Below, piece after piece: positions 26,224 through 34,587 of a stretch of DNA of 64,000 nucleotides. This stretch comes from Clostridium sp. GTDB taxonomy: Bacteria > Bacillota > Clostridia > Lachnospirales > Lachnospiraceae. The translations under genes were made by a program, and so were the position numbers. The DNA lies in contig JAGZZT010000006.1 of the NCBI GenBank assembly GCA_018377235.1, positions 1-64,000 of the forward strand, written 5' to 3'. Position 1 is the stretch's first letter. The number at the start of each line of letters is the position of its first letter. A model generated the notes under the pieces. It worked only from the letters and a program-made list of their open reading frames with translations. It searched no databases and was not told where the DNA came from.

Positions 26224-27369
26224 ATGATGAATCTGCCGGAAAATTTTGTGACCTATGATGAGGCAAGAAAAGCAGGATTCATGAAGATGAAGGAACTGAA
26301 AGAAAAGGGCGCCAGAGTGGTAGGCGTATTCTGCTCCTTTGTCCCAGTGGAAATTTTAATGGCGGGCGGGGCTGTGAACGCCTCTCTGTGCGCTTCCAGC
26401 GAGCAGCCGATTCCTGCGGCCGAGACGAAGCTGCCGCGAAACCTCTGTCCGCTAATCAAGGCCAGTTATGGCTTTGCTTTGACAGATACCTGTCCGTATT
26501 TCTACTTTGCAGATTTGATTGTGGGGGAGACTACCTGCGACGGTAAGAAAAAGATGTTTGAGCTGATGAACGAGCTGAAGGAGACCTATGTAATGCAGCT
26601 TCCTGCTCAGAGAAATGAGAGAGGGTTAGAGCTCTGGAAGCAGGAGATCATCGCTCTCAAGGAGAAACTGGAGGATTTCTACGGCATTCAGATTACAGAC
26701 GAGGACATCAGAAATGCCATCCGCCTGAAAAACAGGGAGAGAAAGGCCATGCTGAGGTTTATGGAGCTTGGAAAGCTGAATCCGGCTCCAATTTCCGGAT
26801 ATGAGATCAGCACAGTGGCGGATTCCCTTGGCTTTAACTTTGACATGGAGGATCGAATCCGCCGGGTAGAAGAGCGGACGGAAGAGGTGTTAAAGGACTG
26901 GGAGGAAAACTATAAGGGAAAAATCTCCAGGCGTCCGAGACTTCTGATTACGGGATGTCCTAACGCAGGAGTCCGCGATAAGATTATCAAGACAGTGGAA
27001 GAGATGGGAGCCGATGTAGTAGCCTTTGATTCCTGCAGCGGAACAAGAGAAAAAGTAGAGGCTGTGGATGAGAATATGCCAGTATTTGATGCTCTGGCGA
27101 AAAAATACCTGAATATTAACTGCTCCGTCATGAGCCCTAACGACAGCCGTCAGGACTACATTAAGGAGATGATTCACGACTACCAGGTAGACGGCGTGGT
27201 GGAAATCATTCTTCAGTCCTGTCACACCTATAATATTGAGGCACACTTCATCAAACGTACCGTGGAGGCTGAGGGCATTCCGTATCTGATGATCGAGACA
27301 GACTATTCCAAGTCTGATCAGGGACAGATTGCCACCAGGCTTGAGGCTCTTTTAGAGACTCTTTCCTAG
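26224..27369 (+). CDS. double-cubane-cluster reductase, 2-hydroxyacyl-CoA dehydratase D-type
   Basis: 381 residues. The family fold (HgdB/BcrC type) shows in GVFCSFVPVEILMAGGAVNASLC, ETKLPRNLCPLIKASYGFAL, TDTCPYFYFADLIVGETTCDGKKKMFELM and the C-terminal LLITGCPNAGVRDKII and QSCHTYNIEAHFI. The conserved cysteines suit a double-cubane or similar cluster used for ATP-driven low-potential reductions. Members usually need an ASKHA-type ATPase activator, and none is encoded next to it here. The substrate is unknown. AGGAGGAG precedes the ATG pair at 26224/26227. Confidence 0.85.
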   Translation: MMNLPENFVTYDEARKAGFMKMKELKEKGARVVGVFCSFVPVEILMAGGAVNASLCASSEQPIPAAETKLPRNLCPLIKASYGFALTDTCPYFYFADLIVGETTCDGKKKMFELMNELKETYVMQLPAQRNERGLELWKQEIIALKEKLEDFYGIQITDEDIRNAIRLKNRERKAMLRFMELGKLNPAPISGYEISTVADSLGFNFDMEDRIRRVEERTEEVLKDWEENYKGKISRRPRLLITGCPNAGVRDKIIKTVEEMGADVVAFDSCSGTREKVEAVDENMPVFDALAKKYLNINCSVMSPNDSRQDYIKEMIHDYQVDGVVEIILQSCHTYNIEAHFIKRTVEAEGIPYLMIETDYSKSDQGQIATRLEALLETLS

Positions 27370-27432
27370 CGCCAGATGATGTTTTCCAACAGCCGGGAAA
27401 TTATTAAATAAATATAAACCGTTCCAATTTTC

Positions 27433-27461
27433 TTGACAGCGCAAAAAAAAGTAAATATAAT
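27433..27461 (+). promoter_or_regulatory. consensus sigma-A promoter for the NlpC/P60 gene
   Basis: TTGACA at 27433-27438 and TATAAT at 27456-27461 with a 17-base A-rich spacer: both boxes are perfect consensus. The transcript has a leader of about 100 bases with two copies of GTAACA-like sequence. Confidence 0.75.
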
Positions 27462-27570
27462 AACGTCGTAACATATTTAACAATTATGTAACAATTAGAA
27501 AGAAAAAGTTAATATGTTGCTGGAAAGTTGTAAGATTGCGAATTGAGAATAAAAAGTCAGGAGTTTTGGG

Positions 27571-28245
27571 ATGATAAAAAATAAGGGATGGAAACTGTTG
27601 GGAATGATGTGTGTCTGCTCTGCCGTATTATTTACAAATCCGGCCAATGCTGAGGCTGCTGAGGCCGAAGAGGGCGCAGTGGTAAAGGTAGAAGCAGAAC
27701 AGGTTTCACTGTACTCAGAGATGAGCGCAGAGTCTGCTGTAGTAGAGCAGGCCTCCCAGGGCGACACTTATGAGGTAGTAGAGGATAACGGCGACGGCTG
27801 GGTGAAGGTCTTTTCAGAGAACGGAGAAGAAGGATACCTGATGGCAGATGGAAAGGCAGCAGTTGTGGAGGCGGAAGCTGGAGACGTGAGACAGGATGTT
27901 GTAGATTATGCGCTTACTTTCCTCGGCAATCCTTATGTGTACGGCGGATCGGATCCGAATACCGGCACAGACTGTTCAGGATTTACAAGTTATGTGTTAG
28001 AGCATGCAGGCGGAGTGGACATGAATCGTTCTTCCCGTTCTCAGGCAACTCAGGGAACACAGGTCAGCGCAGAGCAGATGCAGCCGGGAGATCTGGTATT
28101 TTACGCTAATGGCAGCCGGATTAACCATGTAGGGCTTTACATAGGAGACGGTCAGATTGTACATGCTTCCACAGAGCGGACAGGCATTAAAATTTCTCCT
28201 TGGACCTACAGGAATCCTGTAAAGATTGTGAGCGTGTTAGGTTAA
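27571..28245 (+). CDS. secreted SH3-NlpC/P60 cell-wall hydrolase
   Basis: 224 residues. A signal peptide (ends near ANAEAAEA) is followed by an SH3b domain (about 35-95, VSLYSEMSAESAVVEQASQG) and an NlpC/P60 domain (about 105-224). The catalytic Cys lies in TDCSGFTSYVLEHAGG and the His in NHVGLYIGDGQIVHAS. It should cleave the D-Glu to diamino acid bond of peptidoglycan stem peptides. The strong consensus promoter suggests an abundant housekeeping hydrolase. Confidence 0.92.
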   Translation: MIKNKGWKLLGMMCVCSAVLFTNPANAEAAEAEEGAVVKVEAEQVSLYSEMSAESAVVEQASQGDTYEVVEDNGDGWVKVFSENGEEGYLMADGKAAVVEAEAGDVRQDVVDYALTFLGNPYVYGGSDPNTGTDCSGFTSYVLEHAGGVDMNRSSRSQATQGTQVSAEQMQPGDLVFYANGSRINHVGLYIGDGQIVHASTERTGIKISPWTYRNPVKIVSVLG

Positions 28246-28328
28246 TAAAAATTGTTTTTTCTGAATAAATGCCATTTGAAACAGCCATACTGACTGTGTA
28301 GTAATTGAAAAGTCAGGAGGTAATGAAC

Positions 28329-28514
28329 ATGGCAGACAGAAACAGTTATAACGAAAACAGCTTAAAGGACAGAGACGATTCTCAGAACAGAAGCCAGAAT
28401 AAGTCTCAGAACTCTTCCAGGGACTGCAGCAGAGACAGCTCTAAAAATTCTTCCAGGAATAACAGCAGAAACAGAGCAGACAACTGCAGCGACTGCAGCA
28501 GAAATAATTACTAG
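28329..28514 (+). CDS. tiny Ser/Asn/Arg/Gln-rich repetitive protein
   Basis: 61 residues from the ATG that sits 8 bases after AGGAGG. Composition is extreme: short repeats of the SQNKSQNSSRD and NSSRNNSRNR type and four Cys near the middle and end (DCS, NCSDCS). No hydrophobic segment, so it is cytosolic and probably disordered. The Gln/Asn repeat pattern is reminiscent of gamma-type spore SASPs, though these have no cysteines. A 15-bp-stem terminator follows. Confidence 0.6.
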   Translation: MADRNSYNENSLKDRDDSQNRSQNKSQNSSRDCSRDSSKNSSRNNSRNRADNCSDCSRNNY

Positions 28515-28552
28515 AAAAGCAGAGCAGACAGAAGAAAAATAAAGAACTAAGC

Positions 28553-28606
28553 GGGGAACCGTTTTCCAGGACTTTGGTGAAGGCCGGGAAAACGGTTCCC
28601 CATTTT
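28553..28606 (+). terminator. rho-independent terminator
   Basis: A perfect 15-base stem (28553-28567 with 28587-28601, GGGGAACCG and CGGTTCCCC outer arms) followed by ATTTTCT ends the small-protein transcript. Confidence 0.75.
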
Positions 28607-28678
28607 CTGTCTTATAGCGGAACAAGCTGTGCCTGGCCGGAATACAATAGAATAAGAAACAAGCACAGGAGGAATATC

Positions 28679-29008
28679 ATGTATCAGATGATACCAGTGC
28701 GGCATCTGGATCAGTTTTTAGACAGGGGATTTCCCGGAACTATTATAGATTTGCGAAGCCCAGAGGAGTACGGACGTTTTCACCTGAAAGGAGCGGTAAA
28801 CAGGGAGCTGGAAGCGCTTTTAAATCAGCCGGAAGAGTTAGACAGGGCGCTTCCTGTGTTGTTCTACTGTGCCAGGGGGAGTGAGAGCCTGCGGGCTGCT
28901 GTCTGTTTTTCGCGGATGGGCTACTGCACCTTTGACGTGGCGAACGGAATCCAGTATTACCGCGGACACAACCTGGAGAAACAGGATTTTAAGCCCTTTG
29001 AAGAATAA
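28679..29008 (+). CDS. single-domain rhodanese-like protein
   Basis: 109 residues from the ATG at 28679 after AGGAGGAA. The rhodanese fold is recognisable (GTIIDLRSPEEYGRFHLKGAVN), and the active-site loop FYCARGSES keeps the catalytic Cys, followed by the helix RAAVCFSRMGY and VANGIQYYRGHN. It could carry sulfane sulfur for thiol or cofactor chemistry; no specific partner is adjacent. Confidence 0.85.
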   Translation: MYQMIPVRHLDQFLDRGFPGTIIDLRSPEEYGRFHLKGAVNRELEALLNQPEELDRALPVLFYCARGSESLRAAVCFSRMGYCTFDVANGIQYYRGHNLEKQDFKPFEE

Positions 29009-29154
29009 AACACAGGCTCTCAGCCATTGACAGGAGAAAGTGGTTAAATTAGAATAGAAAATGCAGAACTCACATAAAAAAAGAAAGGGATGCAGTTATA
29101 GGGCAGCCGTGTAATACGGTCTACGCAGCATAAGAAAGATAAGAGGAACGAGGA

Positions 29155-30327
29155 TTGGAACGATTTGAACTGATTGCCCCCTGTCACTTTGGCCTGGAGG
29201 CAATTCTGAAAAAAGAAATTACAGATTTAGGCTATGAAATCACCCTGGTGGAGGACGGCCGCGTTACCTTCGAGGGAGACGCGGAGGCGATCGCCAGGGC
29301 TAATGTGTTTTTGAGAACTGCGGAGAGAGTCCTTTTAAAGGCAGGCAGCTTTACTGCTGTGACTTTTGACGAGCTGTTTGAAAAGACAAAAGCGATTCCA
29401 TGGGAACGCTATATTCCCCAAGACGGAAGATGCTGGGTGACAAAGGCGTCTTCTATTAAAAGCAAGCTGTTCAGCCCATCTGATATTCAGAGGATTATGA
29501 AGAAGGCTATTGCAAGGCGCCTGCAGGAGGCCTATGATTTGGGGCAGCAGCCTCTGCCGGAGACAGGAAGCGAATATCCTCTGCGGGTGTTTTTCTTCAA
29601 GGATCAGGTGACAGTGGGCATCGATACCAGCGGAGATTCTCTCCACAAGAGAGGGTACAGGACTCTGACCAGCAAGGCTCCAATTACAGAGACTCTGGCG
29701 GCAGCTCTGATTCTTTTGACTCCCTGGAAGAAAGACAGGATTCTGGTGGATCCTTTCTGCGGAAGCGGAACTTTTCCCATTGAGGCAGCTCTGATTGCGG
29801 CCAACATAGCTCCTGGCATGAACCGTTCTTTCCTGGCGGAGGGATGGAAAAATCTGGTGCCGAGAAAGCACTGGTACAACGCTGTAGATGAGGCTATGGA
29901 GATGATGGATGACAGCGTCCAGGTGGACATCCAGGGATATGATGCAGACGGAGATATTATCCGGGCGGCCAGGGAAAATGCCGCCAGAGCAGGCGTGGAT
30001 CACATGATTCATTTTCAGCAGAGGCCGGTAGCTGAGCTGAGCCATCCGAAAAAGTACGGTTTTATTATCACAAATCCGCCCTATGGCGAGCGGATTGAGG
30101 AAAAGAAAAACCTTCCGGAACTGTACCGCCAGATTGGAGAGCGCTACAGAGAACTGGACGCCTGGTCCATGTATCTGATCACCTCCTACGAGGATGCAGA
30201 GCGTTATATAGGAAGAAAAGCTGATAAAAACAGGAAAATTTATAATGGAATGATGAAAACATATTTCTATCAGTTCCTTGGGCCGAAGCCTCCCAGAAGG
30301 CGGCCAGAAGAAAAGAATGGGGAATAA
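29155..30327 (+). CDS. THUMP-domain class I rRNA methyltransferase (RlmL/YpsC type)
   Basis: 390 residues from a TTG at 29155 with GAGGAACG upstream; the start matches the family's FELIAPCHFGLEAILKKEI opening. A THUMP RNA-binding domain (about 45-155) precedes the SAM-binding domain (DPFCGSGTFPIEAALIA) and the catalytic motif ITNPPYGERI, typical of base N-methyltransferases acting on 23S rRNA guanine. Its stop overlaps the ATG of the next gene (TAATG). Confidence 0.9.
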   Translation: MERFELIAPCHFGLEAILKKEITDLGYEITLVEDGRVTFEGDAEAIARANVFLRTAERVLLKAGSFTAVTFDELFEKTKAIPWERYIPQDGRCWVTKASSIKSKLFSPSDIQRIMKKAIARRLQEAYDLGQQPLPETGSEYPLRVFFFKDQVTVGIDTSGDSLHKRGYRTLTSKAPITETLAAALILLTPWKKDRILVDPFCGSGTFPIEAALIAANIAPGMNRSFLAEGWKNLVPRKHWYNAVDEAMEMMDDSVQVDIQGYDADGDIIRAARENAARAGVDHMIHFQQRPVAELSHPKKYGFIITNPPYGERIEEKKNLPELYRQIGERYRELDAWSMYLITSYEDAERYIGRKADKNRKIYNGMMKTYFYQFLGPKPPRRRPEEKNGE

Positions 30328-32060
30328 TGAGGCGCAGACAGTTTATATTTCTGCTGGCGGTGCTTGCGCTTTCTTTCTGCACCTTGAAATTTGGAGGAGA
30401 TCTGGCCGTAAAAGATGTGAGAGAAGGGGAGACATCGGGAAGTTATCCGGCAGAGTGGTATGAGATGGTATCCAGGGAAACGAATGAAAATGGAATCCAG
30501 GTGGTGGTGGACGGAGAAGAGAAGAAGCTGAAGACGCCGGTTCGGATGGCCTCTTCCGGAGGCTTTCTTATCCCTGTAAGCGAGCTTAGGGAGTTGTTTT
30601 CCTGTACAGCCCATACATATGATGAAGCAGTTCTGGTAATGGAGAAGGGAAGCAGACGAGCCAGCATTGCCATAGGGGAAAGACAGATGACTCTTCGCCG
30701 GAGAGACGACAGCGGAAAAGAGGAAGAGATTATTTCTTTGGAACATCCGCTGACTGTAGAAGAAGGGCAGCTGGCAGTGCCGGCTGAGGCCCCTGTGCAG
30801 GCTTTTGGCTATGATATAGACTGGGATGCAGAGGAGTCGGTTCTTTCTTTTATTTCCCAGAATCCTGGAGAAAAGTTACTTCCAAAGTCTTATGATTACC
30901 GGACTGAAGGGAGAGCTCCTGCTGTTAAAAATCAGGGAAGCCTTGGAACCTGCTGGGCGTTCGCTTCCCTTATGGCTTTGGAAAGCAGTCTGCTTCCAGA
31001 ACAGGCCTTTGACTTCTCGGAGGATCATATGTCTCTGAAAAACAGTTTTCAGATGAATCAGAATGATGGAGGAGACTATACTATGTCTATGGCCTATCTG
31101 CTGTCCTGGCAGGGGCCGGTGCTGGAAGAGGAGGATCCTTATGGGGACAGCTGGTCTCCAGAGGGCCTTTCACCGGCGCTTCATCTTCAGGAGATCCAGA
31201 TTCTTCCAGAGAAGGATTACGAGGCGGTGAAAGAAGCCGTTTACTTTACAGGAGGAGTTCAGAGCTCTCTGTACACCGCCATGGCTGATGGGGAGGAGAG
31301 TTCTGACTATTATAATAAAGAAGCTGGCGCTTACTGCTATGCTGGAGACAGACGTCCCAACCATGATGTTGTGATTATTGGGTGGGATGACGAGTATCCC
31401 AAGGAAAATTTTCCGGTTCAGCCAGAAGGGGACGGCGCCTTTATCTGCGCAAACAGCTGGGGAGGAGCCTTCGGAGAACAGGGATATTTCTATGTATCTT
31501 ATTATGATACCAATATTGGAATCCATAATATTGTATACAGCCGTGCAGATACTGCCGATTACTACGATAAGATTTATCAGACGGATCAGTGCGGATGGGC
31601 TGGACAGCTGGGTTATGGAAAGGAAGACGCCTTTTTTGCCAATATCTATCAGGCGGAGGAAGACGAGGAACTGTGGGCGGCTGGCTTTTACGCTACAGAC
31701 GAGAATACTCAGTATGAGGTGTATGTGGTAAATGACGCGGCGGGAAGCGCAGATTTTGGCAGGAGGAGATCTGTGGCCAGAGGAAAGCTGGAGTATGCAG
31801 GATATTATACGATTGATTTTCCAAGACCGATCAAAGTGAAGGCAGGAGAGAGGTTTGCAGTGATTGTGAACATCAGGACGCCCGGGTCCGTCCACCCGGT
31901 AGCCATAGAGTATAATGCGCCAGATAAAAAAACCAAGGTAGATATCAGCGATGGAGAGGGATATATCAGCCTGCGGGGGACAGCCTGGGATCGAGTGGAG
32001 ACAGAACAGAGCTGCAACGTGTGCCTGAAGGCTTATACAAGACAGAGCGCTGCCAGATAA
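30327..32060 (+). CDS. exported papain-like (C1) cysteine protease with lectin-like domain
   Basis: 577 residues. An N-terminal hydrophobic segment (FIFLLAVLALSFCTLKFGG) should export or anchor it. Residues about 45-175 form a copper-amine-oxidase-N-like stalk region (RMASSGGFLIPVSELREL). The papain domain has the triad C209 (QGSLGTCWAFAS), H346 (PNHDVVIIGWDD) and N376 (ANSWGG), all intact. About 420-570 is a beta-rich lectin-like domain (ELWAAGFYATDENTQYEVYV). Bacterial members are surface proteases; targets are unknown. Confidence 0.88.
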   Translation: MRRRQFIFLLAVLALSFCTLKFGGDLAVKDVREGETSGSYPAEWYEMVSRETNENGIQVVVDGEEKKLKTPVRMASSGGFLIPVSELRELFSCTAHTYDEAVLVMEKGSRRASIAIGERQMTLRRRDDSGKEEEIISLEHPLTVEEGQLAVPAEAPVQAFGYDIDWDAEESVLSFISQNPGEKLLPKSYDYRTEGRAPAVKNQGSLGTCWAFASLMALESSLLPEQAFDFSEDHMSLKNSFQMNQNDGGDYTMSMAYLLSWQGPVLEEEDPYGDSWSPEGLSPALHLQEIQILPEKDYEAVKEAVYFTGGVQSSLYTAMADGEESSDYYNKEAGAYCYAGDRRPNHDVVIIGWDDEYPKENFPVQPEGDGAFICANSWGGAFGEQGYFYVSYYDTNIGIHNIVYSRADTADYYDKIYQTDQCGWAGQLGYGKEDAFFANIYQAEEDEELWAAGFYATDENTQYEVYVVNDAAGSADFGRRRSVARGKLEYAGYYTIDFPRPIKVKAGERFAVIVNIRTPGSVHPVAIEYNAPDKKTKVDISDGEGYISLRGTAWDRVETEQSCNVCLKAYTRQSAAR

Positions 32061-32143
32061 AAACTTAGGAAATCCGGAAAACTGCAGACAGCAGTAAAGG
32101 AAACAGAAGATGAAGATCAGAGGAATACTATAGGAGGAGAAAC

Positions 32144-32752
32144 ATGGCGGAGAAATTGATATTTGCAACATCAAACCAGGGAAAACTGAGAGAGATTCGC
32201 CAGATTCTGGGTGATTTAGGCCTGGAGGTCATTTCTATGGCCGAAGCGGGCTTTCATGATGAAATAGAGGAGAATGGAACAACTTTTGCGGAGAATGCGG
32301 CGATTAAGGCTAGAGCTGTGTGGAAGCAGACGGGAGGACTGGTTCTGGCCGATGATTCAGGACTTGTCATTGATTATTTGAACGGAGAGCCGGGAGTTTA
32401 CTCTGCCCGGTATATGGGAGATGCGCCATATTCTGAGAAAAACCGCGCCCTGATTCAGCGGATGGAACAGGCAGAGGGAGCTGAGAGAAGCGCCCGCTTT
32501 GCCTGTGTGATTGCCGCTGTGCTGCCGGACGGAAGAGAAATTTTGACAGAAGGTTTTATGGAGGGACAGATTGCCTATAAGCCAGCAGGTGAAGGCGGAT
32601 TCGGCTATGATCCGATTCTGTATCTTCCGGAGTATGGGAAGACCTCTGCCGAGCTTACTATGGATGAGAAAAACCGCATCAGCCACAGAGGAAAGGCTCT
32701 GGAACTGATGAAAGAGAAATTGAAGGAAGTATTTGGGGGAACAGAGAGATGA
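32144..32752 (+). CDS. rdgB: XTP/dITP diphosphatase (HAM1 family)
   Basis: 202 residues, normal length. The opening LIFATSNQGKLREIRQIL (substrate-binding SNxGK), ENGTTFAENAAIKA, the catalytic ADDSGL and EGGFGYDPILYLPEYGKTSAEL with SHRGKAL at the end are complete. It removes non-canonical purine nucleotides before they enter DNA. GGAGGAG precedes the ATG. It overlaps yfcE by 4 bases, a common Clostridia arrangement. Confidence 0.95.
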   Translation: MAEKLIFATSNQGKLREIRQILGDLGLEVISMAEAGFHDEIEENGTTFAENAAIKARAVWKQTGGLVLADDSGLVIDYLNGEPGVYSARYMGDAPYSEKNRALIQRMEQAEGAERSARFACVIAAVLPDGREILTEGFMEGQIAYKPAGEGGFGYDPILYLPEYGKTSAELTMDEKNRISHRGKALELMKEKLKEVFGGTER

Positions 32753-33243
32753 AGGTTTTGATTGTGAGTGATACCCACCGCCGCAATGGAAATTTACAAG
32801 AGGTAATTGAGCGGACTGCGCCTTTTGATATGCTGATCCATCTGGGGGACGCAGAGGGGAGCGAAGACCTGATTACTGCCTGGTGTCTGGAACAAAACCA
32901 GGACTGTCAGGTTCATATGGTATTGGGAAATAATGATTTCTTTTCCTGCCTGGATCGGGAAAAGGAAATCACCATAGGACCGCACCGGGCGTTCTTAACT
33001 CATGGGCATTTTTACAGTGTGTCTGTGGGGACGGAGCGGCTGGAAGAAGAAGCAGGCTCCCGCGGAGTGGATATCGCCATGTTTGGCCACACTCATAAGC
33101 CGTATCTGGAGACAAGAAACGGGCTGACGGTACTGAATCCTGGAAGTCTTTCCTTTCCGCGTCAGGAGGGAAGGAGACCCAGTTACATGATTATGGAGGC
33201 AGATGACTCGGGAGACGTCCAGTATCAGACCTGTTATCTTTAG
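32749..33243 (+). CDS. yfcE: YfcE/MJ0936-type metallophosphoesterase
   Basis: 164 residues. The metal ligands of calcineurin-like phosphodiesterases are visible: SDTHRR, HLGDAEG, LGNND, LTHGHF and FGHTHKP. Members hydrolyse phosphodiesters with Mn or similar; the native substrate is unknown. Start ATG overlaps rdgB's TGA. An 8-bp terminator hairpin follows. Confidence 0.92.
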   Translation: MKVLIVSDTHRRNGNLQEVIERTAPFDMLIHLGDAEGSEDLITAWCLEQNQDCQVHMVLGNNDFFSCLDREKEITIGPHRAFLTHGHFYSVSVGTERLEEEAGSRGVDIAMFGHTHKPYLETRNGLTVLNPGSLSFPRQEGRRPSYMIMEADDSGDVQYQTCYL

Positions 33244-33263
33244 AAAAGAGATGATTTTGTCAG

Positions 33264-33292
33264 AGGAGGCATCCTGCCTCCTTTGAATTTTT
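33264..33292 (+). terminator. rho-independent terminator after yfcE
   Basis: AGGAGGCA (33264-33271) pairs with TGCCTCCT (33275-33282) over a 3-base loop and is followed by TTGAATTTTT. The stretch 33293-33476 beyond it is A-rich with no gene. Confidence 0.7.
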
Positions 33293-33476
33293 ATGGAGGC
33301 AGGAGCAGCCAGCTTGAAAAACTGTTTAAGAAGGAAAAAAAGAAGCAAAAAAATATTTAATAACAAAAAAAGCAAATAAAGAGAAATTAACAGGCTTAAA
33401 CAATGCGAACAAATAAAAAAACTGACAAAACGGGTAAAAAATATTTAAAATTAGACGAAAAAAGTTGCAAAAAATG

Positions 33477-33505
33477 TTGACATTGGGGTTGCTATAGTAT
33501 ATAAT
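33477..33505 (+). promoter_or_regulatory. consensus promoter of the tRNA operon
   Basis: TTGACA at 33477-33482, 17 bases, TATAAT at 33500-33505: perfect consensus boxes about 100 bases before the first tRNA. The upstream A-tracts could act as UP elements. Confidence 0.8.
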
Positions 33506-33607
33506 AGTCCTTGCTTGAAACGAAGCGCTTCAGAAAAAGCCTTCTAAAGAAAGCAAAAGAAAATTGATAAAGTTTTATGAAACAATTCATAAAGCCCTAT
33601 CAGAGAA

Positions 33608-33682
33608 CGGGGTGTGGCTCAGCTTGGCTAGAGCGCCTGGTTTGGGACCAGGAGGTCGCAGGTTCGAATCCTGTCACCCCGA
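33608..33682 (+). tRNA. tRNA-Pro (anticodon TGG)
   Basis: The acceptor arm CGGGGTG pairs with CACCCCG, the anticodon loop reads TTTGGGA, the T-loop is GGTTCGAATCC, and the discriminator base is A. CCA is not encoded. Confidence 0.93.
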
Positions 33683-33690
33683 CTGAATAT

Positions 33691-33761
33691 GCGGGTGTAG
33701 TTCAATGGTAGAACACCAGCCTTCCAAGCTGGATACGTGGGTTCGATTCCCATCACCCGCT
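33691..33761 (+). tRNA. tRNA-Gly (anticodon TCC)
   Basis: Acceptor GCGGGTG/CACCCGC, anticodon loop CTTCCAA, T-loop GGTTCGATTCC, discriminator T. It starts 8 bases after the Pro gene. Confidence 0.93.
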
Positions 33762-33863
33762 CTGTACAGAAGCGAAAGCTGATGTACCAGGCAGTTGGCA
33801 GTAAGCCTCTGCAGGAAAAAGCGAAATGTCAATTTGTTTGGCAGTCTCCACAAAAAAATATAT

Positions 33864-33937
<74 letters not shown>

Positions 33938-33977
33938 TTGAATTCGAAAGGATTAAATCCCTTCGGATTCGTTTTAT

Positions 33978-34052
33978 GGTGGGTATAGCGCAGTTGGTTA
34001 GCGCGCCAGATTGTGGCTCTGGAGGCCTAGGGTTCGAATCCCTATACCCACC
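33978..34052 (+). tRNA. tRNA-His (anticodon GTG)
   Basis: Acceptor GTGGGTA/TACCCAC plus the His-specific extra 5' G paired with the C discriminator, anticodon loop ATTGTGG. Confidence 0.93.
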
Positions 34053-34070
34053 CTCCCGATTGGGTTTTGT

Positions 34071-34142
34071 TGGGCTATCGCCAAGCGGTAAGGCACAGGA
34101 CTTTGACTCCTGCATTCGTTGGTTCGAATCCAACTAGCCCAG
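34071..34142 (+). tRNA. tRNA-Gln (anticodon TTG)
   Basis: Acceptor TGGGCTA/TAGCCCA, anticodon loop CTTTGAC, T-loop GGTTCGAATCC, discriminator G. Confidence 0.93.
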
Positions 34143-34152
34143 TTCATATTAT

Positions 34153-34225
34153 GGGGTATTAGCTCAGTCGGTAGAGCACTTGACTTTTAATCAAGTTGTC
34201 CGGGGTTCGAATCCCCGATGCCTCA
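34153..34225 (+). tRNA. tRNA-Lys (anticodon TTT)
   Basis: Acceptor GGGGTAT/ATGCCTC with G-T pairs, anticodon loop CTTTTAA, T-loop GGTTCGAATCC, discriminator A. Last of the six cotranscribed tRNAs. Confidence 0.93.
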
Positions 34226-34236
34226 GGTCTTATAAA

Positions 34237-34275
34237 CAGCGGAAATCCTTGGTTTAGAGGGTTTCCGCTGTTTTT
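34237..34275 (+). terminator. terminator of the tRNA operon
   Basis: CAGCGGAAA (34237-34245) pairs with TTTCCGCTG (34262-34270), followed by TTTTT. Confidence 0.8.
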
Positions 34276-34319
34276 GTATCCAGGAAAAAATAAATGCATC
34301 CATCAAGGGCATAAAAATA

Positions 34320-34390
34320 AGCAGATAACGGGAGTCGAACCCGCCTTTCCAGCTTGGGAAGCTAGCGTTCTACCGATGAACCATATCTGC
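34320..34390 (-). tRNA. tRNA-Gly (anticodon CCC)
   Basis: On the minus strand: acceptor GCAGATA/TATCTGC, anticodon loop TTCCCAA, T-loop GGTTCGACTCC, discriminator T. It points toward the six-gene tRNA operon and is the second glycine isoacceptor here. Confidence 0.9.
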
Positions 34391-34491
34391 ATATTACTAG
34401 TATATCACATTTTTCTGTTAATTCAAGAGAAAGAAAAAAATTGGCGCAGAAGATACAGAAATAACAGATCTTCATGCCCGCATTAAAAATA

Positions 34492-34550
34492 AAGAAGAGA
34501 ATTTTTCCAAGGACTTTTAAGCAGAACAAGGAAAAATTCTCTTCTTTTTT
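34492..34550. terminator. long bidirectional terminator
   Basis: A perfect 17-base stem (34492-34508 with 34530-34546) with A-rich left and TTTT right flanks. Orientation suits ending the purine permease transcript from the right. Confidence 0.75.
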
Positions 34551-34587
34551 GCTGCAGGGTTTCAGTTTCTTCCTATATTATGGTTTC

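Noticed and set aside
33283..33476. CRISPR-like or repeat array in the A-rich stretch before the tRNAs
   Set aside because: Only homopolymeric A runs are seen; there are no regularly spaced repeats anywhere in the window that suggest a CRISPR array.
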